Positions 62,485-64,000 of a stretch of DNA of 64,000 nt are shown here, one piece after another. Below the pieces are notes generated by a model. The model did no database searches, had not been told where the DNA came from, and saw nothing but the letters and a program-made list of their open reading frames with translations. The first letter of the stretch is position 1. The number at the start of each line of letters is the position of its first letter. The position numbers were made by a program, and so were the translations under genes. Where the stretch lies: positions 186,001-250,000 of the forward strand of contig NZ_JBBEXE010000005.1 in NCBI RefSeq assembly GCF_037645805.1. The letters are read 5' to 3'. Origin of the DNA: Leptobacterium_A meishanense. GTDB taxonomy: Bacteria > Bacteroidota > Bacteroidia > Flavobacteriales > Flavobacteriaceae.

Positions 62485-63543
62485 CTATGTACTCTTCCTT
62501 TCTTTATACCTATTTAAAAATTTGTTTAGCTCCATTACTAATAAAAATAGCATCAACAACAAAACAGTTCCAACTGAAAAAGTAAATTTATTATTATTAG
62601 TTATTCCTCCTTGTTTATTTCCTCTTTCAGGAAAATCTGAAATTATATTTACTACATCCAACTTATTTGCCCGTTCTTGATTTAAACTCACTATTTCTTC
62701 TTTTATACGGTCTGCTTGTTTCAAAAGTTCTATTTCTTTATTATCCGTTTCTTGCTGTTCTGCTAGGTTTATATTTGTACCTGCATTAGGTTGTTCAGCG
62801 CTTTTAATCATCACTTTCTTGTATAATTCTTGTAAAGAATCTATTTGCCTTAATTGTTTTTTTGACAAACTGTCTTTAATATTAAGGTTTTCATCATTTG
62901 TTTTCTTTTGACGTTTAAAGTAATTATTTGAAGTTACTGACTTAACTATAGATGGTTGTGTGTGTTTTGCAATATTTGGATTTGTAGAAATAATTGTGAT
63001 TTTATGAAATCTTGCATCAAAAGATTCAAAATTTTCAATATACGCTTCTATATCTATTTTGTTCGAAACTATTGTATCTAATCTTTTTAGAAAACGATCA
63101 TAAAGTTCAATCTTTTGGTTATGAACAGCATATGGCTCTATTCTTATTTCTTTTATAGACTTTGCTTCATTCGTTTCAATTTTTAATGCATTTCCTAGTC
63201 CTGTAGAGTCTTCTGCTTTTGCTAGTTCATTATAAAAAGATATGTTATTGTATAATTGCTGGTAACTATTAAAATTAGGCTCTACTACCATCGAAGATTC
63301 ATACAAGGTGCCCCGCTCACGATCCAAATAAAAACCTATTGCTAGGCCAATAACTCCAGCAATTGCAAACTTGATAAAATGTTTTTGTATAAAAACCAAA
63401 AAAGTAATAAACAGGTGGAATAGCCCCATAAAAATAGTTCCTATGAAATTGAAAAACCGGCTAAAAGCATTCCCAATTAATTTAAAGAGTTGCCCTAAGT
63501 CTATTTCTTCCGAAGTGTTTTTATTTTCTATATTATTGCTCAT
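62485..63543 (-). CDS. Wzz-like chain-length determinant protein
   Basis: This 352-residue protein has a long N-terminal hydrophobic region (two or more segments, about residues 32-85, ending AGVIGLAIGFYLDRERGTLYESS), a large periplasmic charged and coiled region, and a C-terminal helix (FTFSVGTVLLLMLFLLVMEL). The topology fits Wzz-type co-polymerases that set polymer length. Sequence is divergent; the call is by topology and position upstream of the rml genes. Confidence 0.75.
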   Translation of the reverse strand: MSNNIENKNTSEEIDLGQLFKLIGNAFSRFFNFIGTIFMGLFHLFITFLVFIQKHFIKFAIAGVIGLAIGFYLDRERGTLYESSMVVEPNFNSYQQLYNNISFYNELAKAEDSTGLGNALKIETNEAKSIKEIRIEPYAVHNQKIELYDRFLKRLDTIVSNKIDIEAYIENFESFDARFHKITIISTNPNIAKHTQPSIVKSVTSNNYFKRQKKTNDENLNIKDSLSKKQLRQIDSLQELYKKVMIKSAEQPNAGTNINLAEQQETDNKEIELLKQADRIKEEIVSLNQERANKLDVVNIISDFPERGNKQGGITNNNKFTFSVGTVLLLMLFLLVMELNKFLNRYKERKST

Positions 63544-63547
63544 TGTG

Positions 63548-64000
63548 TTATGAATTAAAAATTTGTTCCAATATTTTTTCTGTTATTAAATAGGTGGGTT
63601 TTACGCCTGTTATTCCTAATCCTCCTGAGGCTAATGTACTTCCTGTCTCTAAAGGGTTGTCCGATGCATAATATGCATATCTTACTTTCACATCTTCTGA
63701 AATGCTTTTCCGTATTTTTGATGCTGCCTGAATGGCTTTTTGATAATGCGCCCCTTCCATTTCCAAACCAATTGCCTTCCATGTAGATTCATGAAAAAAC
63801 TTGAGCAGGTCTTTGTTCTGAAGCGACGTTCCTAAAACCGTTACCATAGGCCCTTCAAAAACCCTTAGACCATTTTTTTCAAAATCTTTCACGGAAAACT
63901 CATTATAAAAAGGGTAATTATCAGCTGTTCCTTCAAATATATGCGCTGTCGGGATCATTAAGTCTCCTTTTTCACCTTCTAATATTCCTGCTTTGCCCAT
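63548..64000 (-). CDS. Partial gene, nucleoside phosphorylase-like (DUF6909-like)
   Basis: The visible 150 residues are the C-terminal part of a longer protein that runs off the right edge; the Met at 64000 is likely internal. The block KAIGLEMEGAHYQKAIQAA recalls the MEGA motif of the purine nucleoside phosphorylase fold. Function is unknown. It lies 4 bases upstream of the Wzz-like gene. Confidence 0.6.
   Translation of the reverse strand: MGKAGILEGEKGDLMIPTAHIFEGTADNYPFYNEFSVKDFEKNGLRVFEGPMVTVLGTSLQNKDLLKFFHESTWKAIGLEMEGAHYQKAIQAASKIRKSISEDVKVRYAYYASDNPLETGSTLASGGLGITGVKPTYLITEKILEQIFNS

Noticed and set aside
1..64000. CRISPR arrays, tRNA, rRNA, insertion sequences, attachment sites
   Set aside because: No spaced repeats, cloverleaf-like sequence, transposase or integrase was recognised; absence is by eye only.

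Overview
This window reads as a chromosomal segment from a member of the Flavobacteriaceae (Bacteroidota), probably a gliding marine or surface-dwelling species. The evidence is low GC content, gldH and a sprE-like gene, an ATP synthase operon without atpD/atpC and with a long secreted N-terminal part on subunit a, flavobacterial families (DUF4292, DUF4254, DUF5687, DUF6427, DUF6341, DUF6607-like), and several upstream regions carrying the Bacteroidota -7 motif TAnnTTTG, some with TTG about 20 bases upstream. No rRNA, tRNA, insertion sequence or CRISPR array was seen.

Layout. 1-19200 is mostly core genome: a partial penicillin-binding protein gene, gldH, ricT, trhO, recA, an ECF sigma factor with a membrane partner, plsC, trpS, dprA, an HU/SPOR protein, an envelope block (EnvC-like protein, DUF4292 lipoprotein, TPR protein, nucleotidyltransferase, dut, flippase) and a DUF6607-like gene with two Fur-like operators over its promoter. 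19334-25449 is the ATP synthase operon (atpZ, a small membrane protein, atpB-E-F-H-A-G) preceded by a bactofilin. 25478-28000 is sprE/porW of the type IX secretion and gliding machinery.

28141-30541 is a small accessory island that I consider the most novel part. It has five short genes for double-glycine-leader peptides, three of them too short or otherwise easy to miss, plus a CPBP membrane protease, a small membrane protein, a XRE regulator and a truncated duplicate of that regulator's 5' end. Two peptides share the post-GG motif PEIVPVG and another has a tandem SNPWLDG core. An ABC transporter (30663-32854) lies directly upstream on the same strand. 32951-38826 returns to core genes (ferredoxin-type reductase, GT9, DUF4254, upp, DUF6427, DUF6341, purD).

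38863-64000 is a large surface-polysaccharide locus, all on the minus strand. It carries an initiating sugar-phosphate transferase, UDP-glucose dehydrogenase and UDP-xylose synthase, polymerase/ligase-like membrane proteins, two glycosyltransferases, a flippase, three intact sulfotransferases and one decayed one, a PAPS supply module (cysN, cysD, cysC, cysQ and a tandem DUF2061 protein), GDP-fucose genes, dTDP-rhamnose genes (rmlD shortened at its C-terminus) and a Wzz-like protein. Together they suggest a sulfated exopolysaccharide or capsule built from fucose, rhamnose and glucuronate/xylose precursors. The order wzz-like, rml, gmd-fcl, cys, sulfotransferases, polymerase, ugd-uxs, initiating transferase, all in one direction with many overlapping stops and starts, points to long co-transcribed units.
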